The translations under genes and the position numbers were made by a program. Below the pieces are notes generated by a model, which was not told the origin of the DNA, searched no databases, and was given only the letters and a program-made list of their open reading frames with translations. Shown here in pieces: positions 37,237 through 45,434 of a DNA stretch of 64,000 nucleotides. Each line of letters begins with the position of its first letter. Within the stretch, counting starts at the first letter, position 1. Source of the DNA: Pseudomonas proteolytica. Its GTDB lineage: Bacteria > Pseudomonadota > Gammaproteobacteria > Pseudomonadales > Pseudomonadaceae. Location: contig NZ_VFEV01000006.1 in assembly GCF_007858275.1 (NCBI RefSeq), forward strand, positions 62,001 through 126,000, written 5' to 3'.

Positions 37237-38831
37237 GCGTGTCTCCAGCGCGTGGCGCGGGTTTCGATGCGTTGGCCGATAAGGTTGAGTGCCGCGCCGG
37301 TGAGACCGACCAGCAGCATGCCGCTCATGATCAGGTCCATGCGCAGCAGCTGTTGGGCGCCGATCATCAGGCTGCCGATACCGCCATTGGACGGCATGAA
37401 ATATTCGGCGCCGATGGTGCCCAGCCAGGCGTAGATCAGGCTCAGGCGCAGCCCGGCGAAAATCCCCGCCGCCGCCCCTGGCAACACCAGGCGACGCAGG
37501 CGCAAGGCCAGGCTCAGGCGCAGCACCTGGGCGGCTTCATTGAGCAGCGGCGAGAGGTTCAGCACGCTGCGTTGAGTGGCGATGAACAGCGGGAAAAACG
37601 CGGCCAGGGCGATAAACACCGACTTGGCCAACTCCCCCAGGCCGAACCAGGCGGTGAGCAGCGGCACCCAGGCAAAGATCGCGATCTGGCGCAGGGCCGC
37701 CAGGGTCGGGCCGAGCACTCGCTCACTGCGGCGCGACAGGCCCAACAACAGACCAAGGGCAAAACCCAGCCCGCCGCCGAGGAGCAAACCGCTCAAGGTG
37801 CGTCCCAGGCTTTTGCCCAGTGCACTGAGCAGGCTGCCATCGAATACGCCGCTGGCGGTGGTGTACAGCACGGTCCAAGGGCTGACCAGGATATTGGGAT
37901 CGACCCAGTCCAGGGCCGTCGCCGCCTGCCACAGCGCCAACAGGCTCAGGGGCAGCAACCAGGGTTGCAGGCGTTGCCAGCCTTGGTAGCGCGGGCCACG
38001 GCGGATCTGCGCGGTCGCCGGATGGGGCCAATGCACCCATTTGCGGTCCAGCCAGCCAATGCCGCGATCCATCGCCACGCCCAGCACCCCGATCACTACG
38101 ATGCACACAAACACGATATCGAGCATGAACAACTGCCGCGCCCAGACCATCAGGTAGCCGATGCCTTCGCTGGAGGCCAGCAGCTCCACGGCCAGCAGCG
38201 AGGTCCAGCCGGCGGCCAGGGCCAGGCGTACCCCGGCCATGAACGCGGGCAGTGCGGCGGGCAGGATCAGCCGACGGATCAACAGGTGGCTGGGCAAGCG
38301 CAGCACGCGCGCGGCCTCGCGCAAACCGGGTTGGGCATCGCGCACGCCGACCAGGGTGTGCAGGGTCACGGGCACCACAATCGCCTTGACCAGCACCACC
38401 AGCTTGAGGGTTTCGCCAATCCCGAAAAACACCATGAACAGCGGGATCCACGCCAGGGTCGGGACTTGCGACAGGGCGCTGAACGTCGGGAACACCAGGC
38501 GTTCGGCACGGGCACTGAAACCCAGCAGCGCGCCCAGTAACGCCCCGGCCCCGATGCCGGCCAACAGCCCCCAAAACAGACGTTGCAGGCTGATCGCCAA
38601 GTGGCTCCACAACTCGCCGCCGGCCAGTTCCACGGCACTGCTCCAGACCAGCGCGGGCGCCGGCAGGATTTGTTCACTCATCCAATGCTGACGGCTGGCC
38701 AGCCACCACAGCGCAAACAGCGTGAGTGGCAGCAACCATGGCAGCAGGCGTTCACTCAGGTTCGGCCAGTGGGTCTGCTCGCCCTTTGGCGTAGCGGCCA
38801 AGGGCAGGCTCAACAGTGAGATTCGGGCCAT
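37233..38831 (-). CDS. atsB: Sulfate-ester ABC permease, two fused permease domains
   Basis: A 532-residue inner-membrane protein made of two homologous BPD-type permease units joined by a linker near residue 265-290. Each unit has about six hydrophobic segments and its own EAA loop: EAARVLRLPSHLLIRRLILP in the first and EAAQVLRLSLALRLRRLVLP in the second. Most importers of this class use two copies of a single-domain permease, so this fused form can supply the whole pore. First gene of the atsBCA operon, divergent from atsR. Confidence 0.92.
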   Translation of the reverse strand: MARISLLSLPLAATPKGEQTHWPNLSERLLPWLLPLTLFALWWLASRQHWMSEQILPAPALVWSSAVELAGGELWSHLAISLQRLFWGLLAGIGAGALLGALLGFSARAERLVFPTFSALSQVPTLAWIPLFMVFFGIGETLKLVVLVKAIVVPVTLHTLVGVRDAQPGLREAARVLRLPSHLLIRRLILPAALPAFMAGVRLALAAGWTSLLAVELLASSEGIGYLMVWARQLFMLDIVFVCIVVIGVLGVAMDRGIGWLDRKWVHWPHPATAQIRRGPRYQGWQRLQPWLLPLSLLALWQAATALDWVDPNILVSPWTVLYTTASGVFDGSLLSALGKSLGRTLSGLLLGGGLGFALGLLLGLSRRSERVLGPTLAALRQIAIFAWVPLLTAWFGLGELAKSVFIALAAFFPLFIATQRSVLNLSPLLNEAAQVLRLSLALRLRRLVLPGAAAGIFAGLRLSLIYAWLGTIGAEYFMPSNGGIGSLMIGAQQLLRMDLIMSGMLLVGLTGAALNLIGQRIETRATRWRHA

Positions 38832-38945
38832 GGAAGACCTCCGTGGTCGGCAGGTTTGTTATGTGATTTTGATCTTATAAATAAACAATCAAGATTATTT
38901 AGGGATAAGAAAAACCATTTAAAGCCTCTGCCCGACACGCATCCA

Positions 38946-38970
38946 ATGCATTTGAAGAATATTTTCCATG
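38946..38970. promoter_or_regulatory. Candidate operator A (atsB/atsR intergenic)
   Basis: A 25-base element with the layout ATGCATTT, 5 bases, ATATTTT, 2 bases, ATG. It lies 115 bases before atsB and 149 before atsR. A second ATGCAT occurs at 38977. Elements with the same spacing are found at 41329, 45286 and 51140. The rest of this 287-bp gap is AT-rich and holds no gene. Confidence 0.6.
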
Positions 38971-39118
38971 CTGTTGATGCATAACCCTCTGGAACCGGCG
39001 TCTGCGGCTACATAGTCCAAAAAGTTATTAAATTGTGAATTTATAGTATTTAAAGTTTTGTTCCCGTTGTGCGTACTTTCTGCTCCCCAGGCCACCGTCG
39101 CCCACAGGAGCACACCCC

Positions 39119-40120
39119 ATGAAACTGCCCTTTAAACGCTTGATCACCCTGGTCGCCGGCACGGCGCTCGCCGGGTTGGTGCACGCCGCCGACCTCAAGG
39201 AAATCCGTATTGCCGTGCCCGACCTGAGTGCCGGCACCCAGAACAGTGGGGGCGGCGTGACGGACGTCCTGAGGAGCCAGCAGATCTTTGAAAAAGCCTT
39301 CGCCGACCAGGGCATCAAGATCCAGTGGAATTACTTCAAGGGCGCCGGCCCTGTGATCAATGAAGCCTTCGCTAACGACCAGGTAGACCTGGCTTACCTG
39401 GGCGATCTGGCCGCGATCATCGGCCGCTCCAATGGACTCGACACCCGGCTGCTGAGCGCCACCGCTCGCGGGGTAAAACAGTACCTGGGTGTGGTGCCGG
39501 GTTCGGGGATCAAAACCTTGCAGGACCTGAAGGGCAAGCGCGTGGCGGTGTTTCGCGGCACGGCTACCCAACTGTCCCTCAACGGCGCCCTGGCCAGCCA
39601 GGGCTTGAGTGAAAAGGACCTGAAAATCATCAACCTGGATTTCAACGCCGCCGTGGCCGCCCTGGCCGCCAAGCAGATCGATGCCACCTGGGGCGGGTCG
39701 AACCTGAGTTCACTGCAGGCCAAGGGCCTGGCCGAAATCCCCCTGACCACCAAGGACCTGGGTGGCGCGGGCAGCGTGCAGGCGGTGCTGGTGGGCAGTG
39801 GCAAGTTTGTCGACGCCCATCCCGAGGTAGTGGCCAAGCTGCTCAAGGCCCAGCAGCAGGCGGTGCAGTGGTTGACCGATGACAACAACAAGCAGGCGTA
39901 TATCGAGCTGGTGTCGGGGCTGGCGAGTTATCCGCCGGTGATTCTGACCAATGATTTGAAGGACCAGAAACTCAGCGAGATTTTCCCATCGACCCTGGAT
40001 CCGGTGTTCCTGGGCAAGCTGCAGGATGCGGTGGACCTGGCGTCGAAGGAGCGGCTGATTCGCAAGCCGTTCCAGGTCAGTGATTGGCTGGTGCCGGGGT
40101 TGGCGGCGGCTGGGATCTGA
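39119..40120 (+). CDS. atsR: Periplasmic sulfate-ester binding protein
   Basis: A 333-residue binding protein of the NMT1/SsuA-like family, with a signal peptide ending LVHAA. Residues KEIRIAVPDLSAG, DQVDLAYLGDLAAIIGR and KGKRVAVFRGTATQLSLN are typical of the two-lobe ligand pocket. It is divergently transcribed from atsBC by 287 bases and supplies the ligand-binding part of that transporter. An LysR regulator follows on the opposite strand. Confidence 0.92.
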   Translation: MKLPFKRLITLVAGTALAGLVHAADLKEIRIAVPDLSAGTQNSGGGVTDVLRSQQIFEKAFADQGIKIQWNYFKGAGPVINEAFANDQVDLAYLGDLAAIIGRSNGLDTRLLSATARGVKQYLGVVPGSGIKTLQDLKGKRVAVFRGTATQLSLNGALASQGLSEKDLKIINLDFNAAVAALAAKQIDATWGGSNLSSLQAKGLAEIPLTTKDLGGAGSVQAVLVGSGKFVDAHPEVVAKLLKAQQQAVQWLTDDNNKQAYIELVSGLASYPPVILTNDLKDQKLSEIFPSTLDPVFLGKLQDAVDLASKERLIRKPFQVSDWLVPGLAAAGI

Positions 40121-40143
40121 AATCTACAGTGCCTGAACGGGCC

Positions 40144-40374
40144 TCATCGCAGCCTACACAAATTTGCCGCAGCGCATAAACCCGTGCAGAGAGGGCTATT
40201 GTGGCGAGCGGGCTTGCCCCGCGCTGGGCTGCGAAGCAGCCCCAAAAAGCCCGCCGCGTTTCTTCAGATAAACCGCGATGGCCGGGTTTAGGGCTGCTTC
40301 GCAGCCCAGCGCGGGGCAAGCCCGCTCGCCACGGGGGAGTTCGTCAGTTTCTGAAAGTTGTGTAGATACCGATG
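40144..40374. mobile_element. MITE-like element, inverted copy
   Basis: A 231-bp copy of the 16.3-kb element in the opposite orientation. The right end carries AAAGTTGTGTAGATACCGATG exactly as there except for length of flank; the left end is degenerate but keeps CTACACAA. The internal REP-B arms (40201-40242 and 40290-40332) and the spacer with GGTTTATCTGAAG are nearly identical to the other copy. No target duplication is visible. It occupies nearly all of the gap between atsR and the LysR gene. Confidence 0.7.
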
Positions 40375-40395
40375 GCTTGCCTGCGATGGCGCCCT

Positions 40396-41316
40396 TCAGA
40401 CCGCCACATCCACTTCCTGGCGATCCACCGCCACCAACGTCTCGATCATCGCCTTGGCCGCCGGCGACAAGCGTGAGCCGGTGCGGCTGACTATCCCGCA
40501 ACGCGCGCTCATGGTCTCCATGTTCTGCGGCAGGTTGCGCCAGTGCAGCAGCACCAGCGCGCCGCGGGCGAGGTCCTCGGCAAAGGCTTCCTCGGTGCCC
40601 ACGCCGATGGCGTTGGACTGCAACACGATCTTCACCAGCGCCGCAAAGTGCTCGGTCTGGATGCTCGGTGAAAAGTCCATGCGCCCACTGAGGTTCGCCA
40701 GCAGTTTGCGAATGCCCTGGGAGATCAGCGGCGACGCCAGCGGGTAGTCGAACATGTCGTTGGTCGAGAGGCTGTCCTTGGCCAGCAGCGGGTGCCCCGG
40801 CCGGCAGAAAAACACCCCTCGCTTGGGCGTCAGCGCCTGGGTCTGGAAGTTCGGGTCGGCTTCGAACTGGCGGATGTCGGCGATAAAGAATTCGATCTCT
40901 TCCCGGCTCAGGCTGCGGCTCAGGGTTTCCCAGTTATCCACCTGGAACCGCGTGCGGATTTTCGGGTGCGCGTTGACGAAACGCGCCACCGCATCCGGCA
41001 CCAGTTTCACGGCGGGCGCCGGGCCACAACCGAAGCGCAGTTCGCCGGCGTCGAGCTTGGTCATGCGCGTCACTTCACTGCTCAGCAGCGCGGCGCCATG
41101 CACCAGGCTCAGGGCATGTTGCAGCACCACCTGGCCCTCCGGCGTGGGGCGCAAATCCTTGTGGCCACGGTCTACCAGCACGCAGCCGAACTCCTGTTCC
41201 AGGCCCTGGATGCTGCGGCTGAACGCCGGCTGGGTGATGCCCATGGCGTCGGCCGCACGAACAAAACTGCGGTGTTCGTTAAGGGCGATGAAGTAGCGCA
41301 GTTGGCGAAGATCCAT
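40396..41316 (-). CDS. LysR-family regulator 1 of the sulfate-ester island
   Basis: A 306-residue LysR regulator. ATG 41316 has GGGAAAG close upstream and yields the canonical MDLRQLRYFIALNEHRSF. The helix-turn-helix is at 18-37 (AADAMGITQPAFSRSIQGLE), followed by a substrate-binding domain with GELRFGCGPAPAVKLVP. It is closely similar to the second LysR at 44335-45279 (shared DLRQLRxFIAL, AFSRSIQALE-type helix, GELRFGCGPAPA, PLAxP, GIVSRTG). P. putida SftR is a LysR regulator of sulfate-ester genes, so an SftR-like role is plausible. Divergent from atsK. Confidence 0.92.
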   Translation of the reverse strand: MDLRQLRYFIALNEHRSFVRAADAMGITQPAFSRSIQGLEQEFGCVLVDRGHKDLRPTPEGQVVLQHALSLVHGAALLSSEVTRMTKLDAGELRFGCGPAPAVKLVPDAVARFVNAHPKIRTRFQVDNWETLSRSLSREEIEFFIADIRQFEADPNFQTQALTPKRGVFFCRPGHPLLAKDSLSTNDMFDYPLASPLISQGIRKLLANLSGRMDFSPSIQTEHFAALVKIVLQSNAIGVGTEEAFAEDLARGALVLLHWRNLPQNMETMSARCGIVSRTGSRLSPAAKAMIETLVAVDRQEVDVAV

Positions 41317-41328
41317 ATGCTTTCCCGG

Positions 41329-41353
41329 CATTTTAAAAATAGGTCGAAGGCAT
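41329..41353. promoter_or_regulatory. Candidate operator B (LysR-1/atsK)
   Basis: On the minus strand: ATGCCTTC, 5 bases, ATTTTTA, 2 bases, ATG. It lies 12 bases before the LysR-1 start, suggesting self-regulation, and 144 bases before atsK. Further GCATGC and TTGCATAT half-sites occur at 41407 and 41433. Confidence 0.5.
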
Positions 41354-41497
41354 TTGCGACCAGGGGAGCTGAGGTTTTAAATGCAAGCTCTTATTCCGTC
41401 AACGAAGCATGCGTTCATTTGCTAGACCTAAATTGCATATGAATAGAGCGTTGGCGCAGCGTCACCCCACCGTAAGCAGACACATGAGGGTCATCCA

Positions 41498-42403
41498 ATG
41501 AGCAATGCCGCACTCGCTGTTCAACCCGTCGCCCTGGCGCTGGATATTCACCCGGTCGCTGGGCGTATCGGTGCCGAGATCCGGGGCATCAAACTGTCCG
41601 GCGACCTCGACGCCGCCACCATCGAAGCCATCCAGCAAGCGCTGGTGCAGTACAAGGTGATCTTCTTTCGCGAGCAGGCGCACCTCGATGACCAGAGCCA
41701 GGAAGCGTTCGCCCATTTGCTCGGCGAGCCGATTGCCCACCCCACGGTACCGGTGCGCGATGGCACGCGTTTTCTGATGGAACTGGACGGCGGGCGTGGT
41801 CAGCGCGCCAACTCGTGGCACACCGACGTGACCTTCGTCGATGCGTACCCCAAGGCCTCGATCCTGCGTTCGGTGCTGGCGCCGGCATCGGGTGGCGACA
41901 CGGTCTGGGCCAACACCGCCAGCGCCTACAACGACTTGACCGCCGAAGTGCGCGCCCTGGCCGACACCCTGTGGGCGGTGCACAGCAACGAATACGACTA
42001 CGCCGCGCGCAAGCCGGATGTGGCGCCGGAAAAGCTTGAGGAGTACCGCAAGATCTTCACCTCGACGGTGTACGAGACCGAGCATCCGGTGGTGCGTGTG
42101 CACCCGGTCAGTGGCGAGAAGACCCTGCTGCTGGGGCATTTCGTCAAACGCCTGAAGGGTTACTCGCAGGCCGATTCCGCACACCTGTTCAACCTGCTGC
42201 AAAGCCACGTCACCCGCCTGGAAAACACCGTGCGCTGGCGCTGGAGCACCGGCGATGTGGCGATCTGGGACAACCGCGCCACCCAGCATTACGCGGTGGA
42301 TGACTACGGCACCCAGGAACGCATCGTGCGCCGCGTGACCCTCAAGGGTGATGTGCCGGTGAGCGTGCAGGGGCAGCGCAGCCAGACCACCAAAGGCTTG
42401 TAG
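41498..42403 (+). CDS. atsK: Alkylsulfatase, Fe(II)/2-oxoglutarate dioxygenase
   Basis: A 301-residue TauD-family dioxygenase that cleaves alkyl sulfate esters oxidatively to aldehyde and sulfate, using 2-oxoglutarate. The iron ligands are His108 and Asp110 in SWHTDVTF and His264 in ATQHYAVDDYG, with the 2-oxoglutarate-binding Arg275 shortly after. Length and these residue numbers agree with AtsK of P. putida S-313 as I remember it. No signal peptide: cytoplasmic, acting after uptake by AtsRBC. Divergent from LysR-1. Confidence 0.94.
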   Translation: MSNAALAVQPVALALDIHPVAGRIGAEIRGIKLSGDLDAATIEAIQQALVQYKVIFFREQAHLDDQSQEAFAHLLGEPIAHPTVPVRDGTRFLMELDGGRGQRANSWHTDVTFVDAYPKASILRSVLAPASGGDTVWANTASAYNDLTAEVRALADTLWAVHSNEYDYAARKPDVAPEKLEEYRKIFTSTVYETEHPVVRVHPVSGEKTLLLGHFVKRLKGYSQADSAHLFNLLQSHVTRLENTVRWRWSTGDVAIWDNRATQHYAVDDYGTQERIVRRVTLKGDVPVSVQGQRSQTTKGL

Positions 42404-42419
42404 CCCACCACATATCAAA

Positions 42420-42509
42420 TGTGGGAGCGGGCTTGCTCGCGAAAGCGGCGGATCAGCCAACACAGTTGTTAACTGACATACCGTTTTCGCGAGCAAGCCC
42501 GCTCCCACA
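42420..42509. repeat. REP-A pair after atsK
   Basis: GTGGGAGCGGGCTTGCTCGC and its inverted copy, spacer with GCGGATCAGCC; located between convergent atsK and the second sulfatase. Confidence 0.9.
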
Positions 42510-42540
42510 CTAGCCCGCGTCCCACAGGGGATTTGGGGGG

Positions 42541-44145
42541 TTACCAAACCCCGATCTGCACCACCTTTTCCGCTTCTGGCTCACCATAACGAAACCGCTG
42601 GCCACGCAGTTCAATCTCCCCGTGGCTGATGGTGGTGCGCCGTTTCAAACCCCGCAGCCATTCGAATAGATAACCCTGATGCACTTCGCGCACCTGGGCG
42701 TACGCCGGGTCTGCGCCCAGGTCGTGCAGTTCCTGCGGGTCGTTTTCCAGGTCGAACAGTTGCGCGCGAAAGCCGTCATAGGCCAGGTATTTCCAGCGTT
42801 CGCTGCGCACCATGGTCATGCGGCAGCGATCGATCGGCTGCGCCAGGCGCTCGCGGGCCGGGGCCTGGAACGCGTAGTCGTATTCGGCGATGGCGTAGCG
42901 GCGCCAGTCCGTTTCTACCCCATGCAGCAGGGGGATCAATGAGCGGCCTTCCAGACGATGCTCGGCGCTCGGCAAGCCCAGGGCCTCAAGGAAGGTGGGC
43001 AGGGCGTCGATGGTTTCCACCAGGCGCCGATCCACCGTGCCCCGGCTGATATCGGCCGCGGCGCGTGGGTCGCGGACAATCAGCGGCACACCCACCGCCG
43101 GCTCCAGCAAAAACTCCTTTTCGCCCAGTTGGTGGTCGCCGAGGAAGTCGCCATGGTCGCTGGTGAACACAATCAGCGTGTCATCCCAGCGACCTGTGCT
43201 TTGCAGCACATCGAACAGTCGACCGAGTTGGTCATCCACCTGCTTGATCAGGCCCATATAGGTGGGAATCACCCGCAGCCGCACCTCATCGCGGGAAAAG
43301 TTCAGGCTCTCCTGGTGTTGGCGGAAGGCTTGGTACACCGGGTGATCGCTGGCTTGCCCAGGCTCGGCGCGAACCGCTGCCTGCACCTGATCGACGCCAT
43401 ACAGCGCGTGATACGGCGCGGGCGCGATATAGGGCCAGTGCGGCTTGATGTACGACAGGTGCAGGCACCAGGGGTGCTCGCCTTGTTCGTGGATAAAGTC
43501 GAGGGCGCGGTCGGTGGTGTAGACCGTTTCCGAATGCGCCTCGTCCACCCGCGCCGGCAAGTGGGCGTTGCGCATCTGCCAACCGCTCAGCACCTCCCCG
43601 GCATCGCCGGCGGCGGCATTGGCCCATTCATGCCAAGGGTTGGTGCCGGCGTAACCTTGCGCGCGCAGGTAATGGGTATAGGGCGCGGACTCGCGTTTAT
43701 CGGCGAACAGTGGGCTGTCGGGGAAGATGCCGTCATGGCGAAAATACGCTTCGAAACCCACCTCATTGAGGGGCTGCGCCTGCGCGCTGTCGGGGTCGAT
43801 ATCCAGGCGTTGCAGGGCATCGAGATTGGGCGTGGCGTGGGTCTTGCCCACCAGCGCGGTGCGGATGCCATGGGGGCGCAGATAGTCGCCGATGGTCAGC
43901 TCTTCGAGGGGCAGCGGCACCGCGTTCCAGGCCACTTGATGGCTGCTGACATAGCGCCCGGTATAGGCCGACATGCGCGACGGCCCGCAGATCGTGCCCT
44001 GGGTGTAGGCGCGACTGAAACGCACGCCAGCGGCGGCCAGGCGGTCGATGTTGGGGGTGTGCAGATGGGCGTGGCCGTAGCAGGAGAGGTAATCGCGACG
44101 TAGTTGGTCGCACATGATGTAGAGCACGTTGCGCACATGGGGCAT
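42541..44145 (-). CDS. Sulfatase-superfamily hydrolase (phosphonate monoester hydrolase-like)
   Basis: A 534-residue alkaline-phosphatase-superfamily enzyme. ATG 44145 gives MPHVRNVLYIMCDQLRRDYLS, the normal start of the fold; the longer frame upstream is Pro/Ser-rich and unlikely. The nucleophile motif is TICGPSRMSAYTGRYVSSHQ, i.e. CxPSR with the Cys to be converted to formylglycine. Metal ligands are suggested by MCDQ and FTSDHGDFLGDH. Overall layout (AVGKTHATP, YIKPHWPYIAPAPYHALY, DDQLGRLFDVLQ) is closest to phosphonate monoester hydrolases and related arylsulfatases, not to AtsA. Its place in a sulfate-ester island favours a sulfate ester as substrate; this is inference. Confidence 0.88.
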   Translation of the reverse strand: MPHVRNVLYIMCDQLRRDYLSCYGHAHLHTPNIDRLAAAGVRFSRAYTQGTICGPSRMSAYTGRYVSSHQVAWNAVPLPLEELTIGDYLRPHGIRTALVGKTHATPNLDALQRLDIDPDSAQAQPLNEVGFEAYFRHDGIFPDSPLFADKRESAPYTHYLRAQGYAGTNPWHEWANAAAGDAGEVLSGWQMRNAHLPARVDEAHSETVYTTDRALDFIHEQGEHPWCLHLSYIKPHWPYIAPAPYHALYGVDQVQAAVRAEPGQASDHPVYQAFRQHQESLNFSRDEVRLRVIPTYMGLIKQVDDQLGRLFDVLQSTGRWDDTLIVFTSDHGDFLGDHQLGEKEFLLEPAVGVPLIVRDPRAAADISRGTVDRRLVETIDALPTFLEALGLPSAEHRLEGRSLIPLLHGVETDWRRYAIAEYDYAFQAPARERLAQPIDRCRMTMVRSERWKYLAYDGFRAQLFDLENDPQELHDLGADPAYAQVREVHQGYLFEWLRGLKRRTTISHGEIELRGQRFRYGEPEAEKVVQIGVW

Positions 44146-44252
44146 GGGGATCACCGGATGAGGGGCAGGTGAGGGTTTTCGCCGGTTGGAGGGGGTTGAG
44201 GCAAGTGCATTTGGGGAATGGGGTTTATGCAGTCGGCGCATGGGTGTGACGA

Positions 44253-44333
44253 CTGGTGCCGTCGCTGGCAAGCCGGTTCCTACAGGTTGATCGCATTCCA
44301 CTGTGGGAGCTGGCTTGCCTGCGATAGCGGTCC
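44253..44333. repeat. Two degenerate REP half-sites
   Basis: CGCTGGCAAGCCGGTTCC near 44263 and GTGGGAGCTGGCTTGCCTGC near 44303 face away from each other between the sulfatase and LysR-2 genes. They are half-elements, not a full REPIN. Confidence 0.55.
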
Positions 44334-44334
44334 C

Positions 44335-45279
44335 TCAGACCGCAACATTCTCCAGCGAACACACCTCGTCATCCTGCTCATCCACCTGCTTGATCTGCTC
44401 GATCATCGCCTCGGCCAACGGTGACAGCCGATACCCGGCGCGGCTGACGATGCCATAGCGGGTGTAGCGCTCCTCCAGGTCCTCGGCCAACCCCTCGATC
44501 GTCAACCGCACAAGCTCGCCCCGGGTCAGGTGCAGCGCATCGCTGTTGGCGCTGACGATACCGATGGCGTCGGAACGCAGCACCACCCCCAGCAGGCTGT
44601 AGCCGTTCTCGCACTCGACATTGGGCGTGTAGTCGGGCCGGCCGCTGAGGTCGACGATGACCTTGCGCAGGTTCGGGGGGCGGATGGTCACGGCCAGGGG
44701 ATAACTCATCAACTCGGCGGCGCTGACCCTTTCGCGCTGGGCCAGCGGGTGTCCGCTGCGGCAGCAGAAATGCCATTTGCGCGGGCGCAGGCGGTGGGTG
44801 TGGTAGTCGGGGTTGGCTTCGAAGTGGCGGGTGTCGGCGACAAAAAATTCGAACTCTTCACTGAGCAGGCGCTTGCCCAGGCTTTGCCAATCATCCACTT
44901 GGAACTGCACACGAGCCTTGGGGTAGCGCCCGATAAAGCTGCCGATGGCGCGCGGGATCAGGCCGGCTGCCGGGGCCGGGCCACAACCGAAGCGCAGCTC
45001 GCCGGCTTCCAGGCCATTGAACTGGCTGATCTCGTTGGCCAACTGCTGCGCGCCACTGACCAGGCGCCGCGCATGTTCCAGCAGCACCTGGCCTTGTTTG
45101 GTCGGGGCCAAGTCCTTGCGCCCGCGATCCACCAGTTGGCAACCGGCACTGTGCTCCAGGGCCTGGATGCTGCGGCTGAAGGCCGATTGCGACAGGTTCA
45201 CCGTGGTCGCGGCGGCGACAAAACTGCGCTGTTCGGCGAGGGCGATGAAGTGACGGAGCTGGCGCAGGTCGATATGCAT
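44335..45279 (-). CDS. LysR-family regulator 2 of the sulfate-ester island
   Basis: A 314-residue LysR regulator, MHIDLRQLRHFIALAEQRSF, with the helix-turn-helix at about 20-40 (TTVNLSQSAFSRSIQALE) and an effector domain containing GELRFGCGPAPAAGLIP and GIVSRAGYRLSP. It is a paralogue of LysR-1 and divergent from the TonB receptor gene by 155 bases, the arrangement of a local regulator. It might be the SftR counterpart, given that SftR-type regulators control sulfate-ester genes; which of the two is the orthologue cannot be said here. Confidence 0.92.
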   Translation of the reverse strand: MHIDLRQLRHFIALAEQRSFVAAATTVNLSQSAFSRSIQALEHSAGCQLVDRGRKDLAPTKQGQVLLEHARRLVSGAQQLANEISQFNGLEAGELRFGCGPAPAAGLIPRAIGSFIGRYPKARVQFQVDDWQSLGKRLLSEEFEFFVADTRHFEANPDYHTHRLRPRKWHFCCRSGHPLAQRERVSAAELMSYPLAVTIRPPNLRKVIVDLSGRPDYTPNVECENGYSLLGVVLRSDAIGIVSANSDALHLTRGELVRLTIEGLAEDLEERYTRYGIVSRAGYRLSPLAEAMIEQIKQVDEQDDEVCSLENVAV

Positions 45280-45285
45280 TTTTCA

Positions 45286-45310
45286 CATTAAAAATATCGG
45301 GGAAATGCAT
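45286..45310. promoter_or_regulatory. Candidate operator C (LysR-2/TonB receptor)
   Basis: On the minus strand: ATGCATTT, 5 bases, ATATTTT, 2 bases, ATG. It begins 6 bases before the LysR-2 start and lies 125 bases before the receptor gene. A further ATGCAT follows at 45315. Confidence 0.6.
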
Positions 45311-45392
45311 TGGCTATGCATTAGGTCGACTCCTTATAAAGGCTATCTCTTATGCAGTAAATGTTTGTAAAAACATAAATAAATAACTTTAT

Positions 45393-45416
45393 GGAATATG
45401 TGGCAGTACATATTCC
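45393..45416 (+). promoter_or_regulatory. Perfect inverted repeat before the TonB receptor
   Basis: GGAATATGT (45393-45401) and ACATATTCC (45408-45416) are exact inverted copies around GGCAGT, ending 18 bases before the start codon. Another ATGTTT/AAACAT palindrome is at 45361-45376. The first could fold in the leader RNA near the ribosome site or bind a repressor. Confidence 0.5.
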
Positions 45417-45434
45417 GCACGACCGGAGCCGCTT

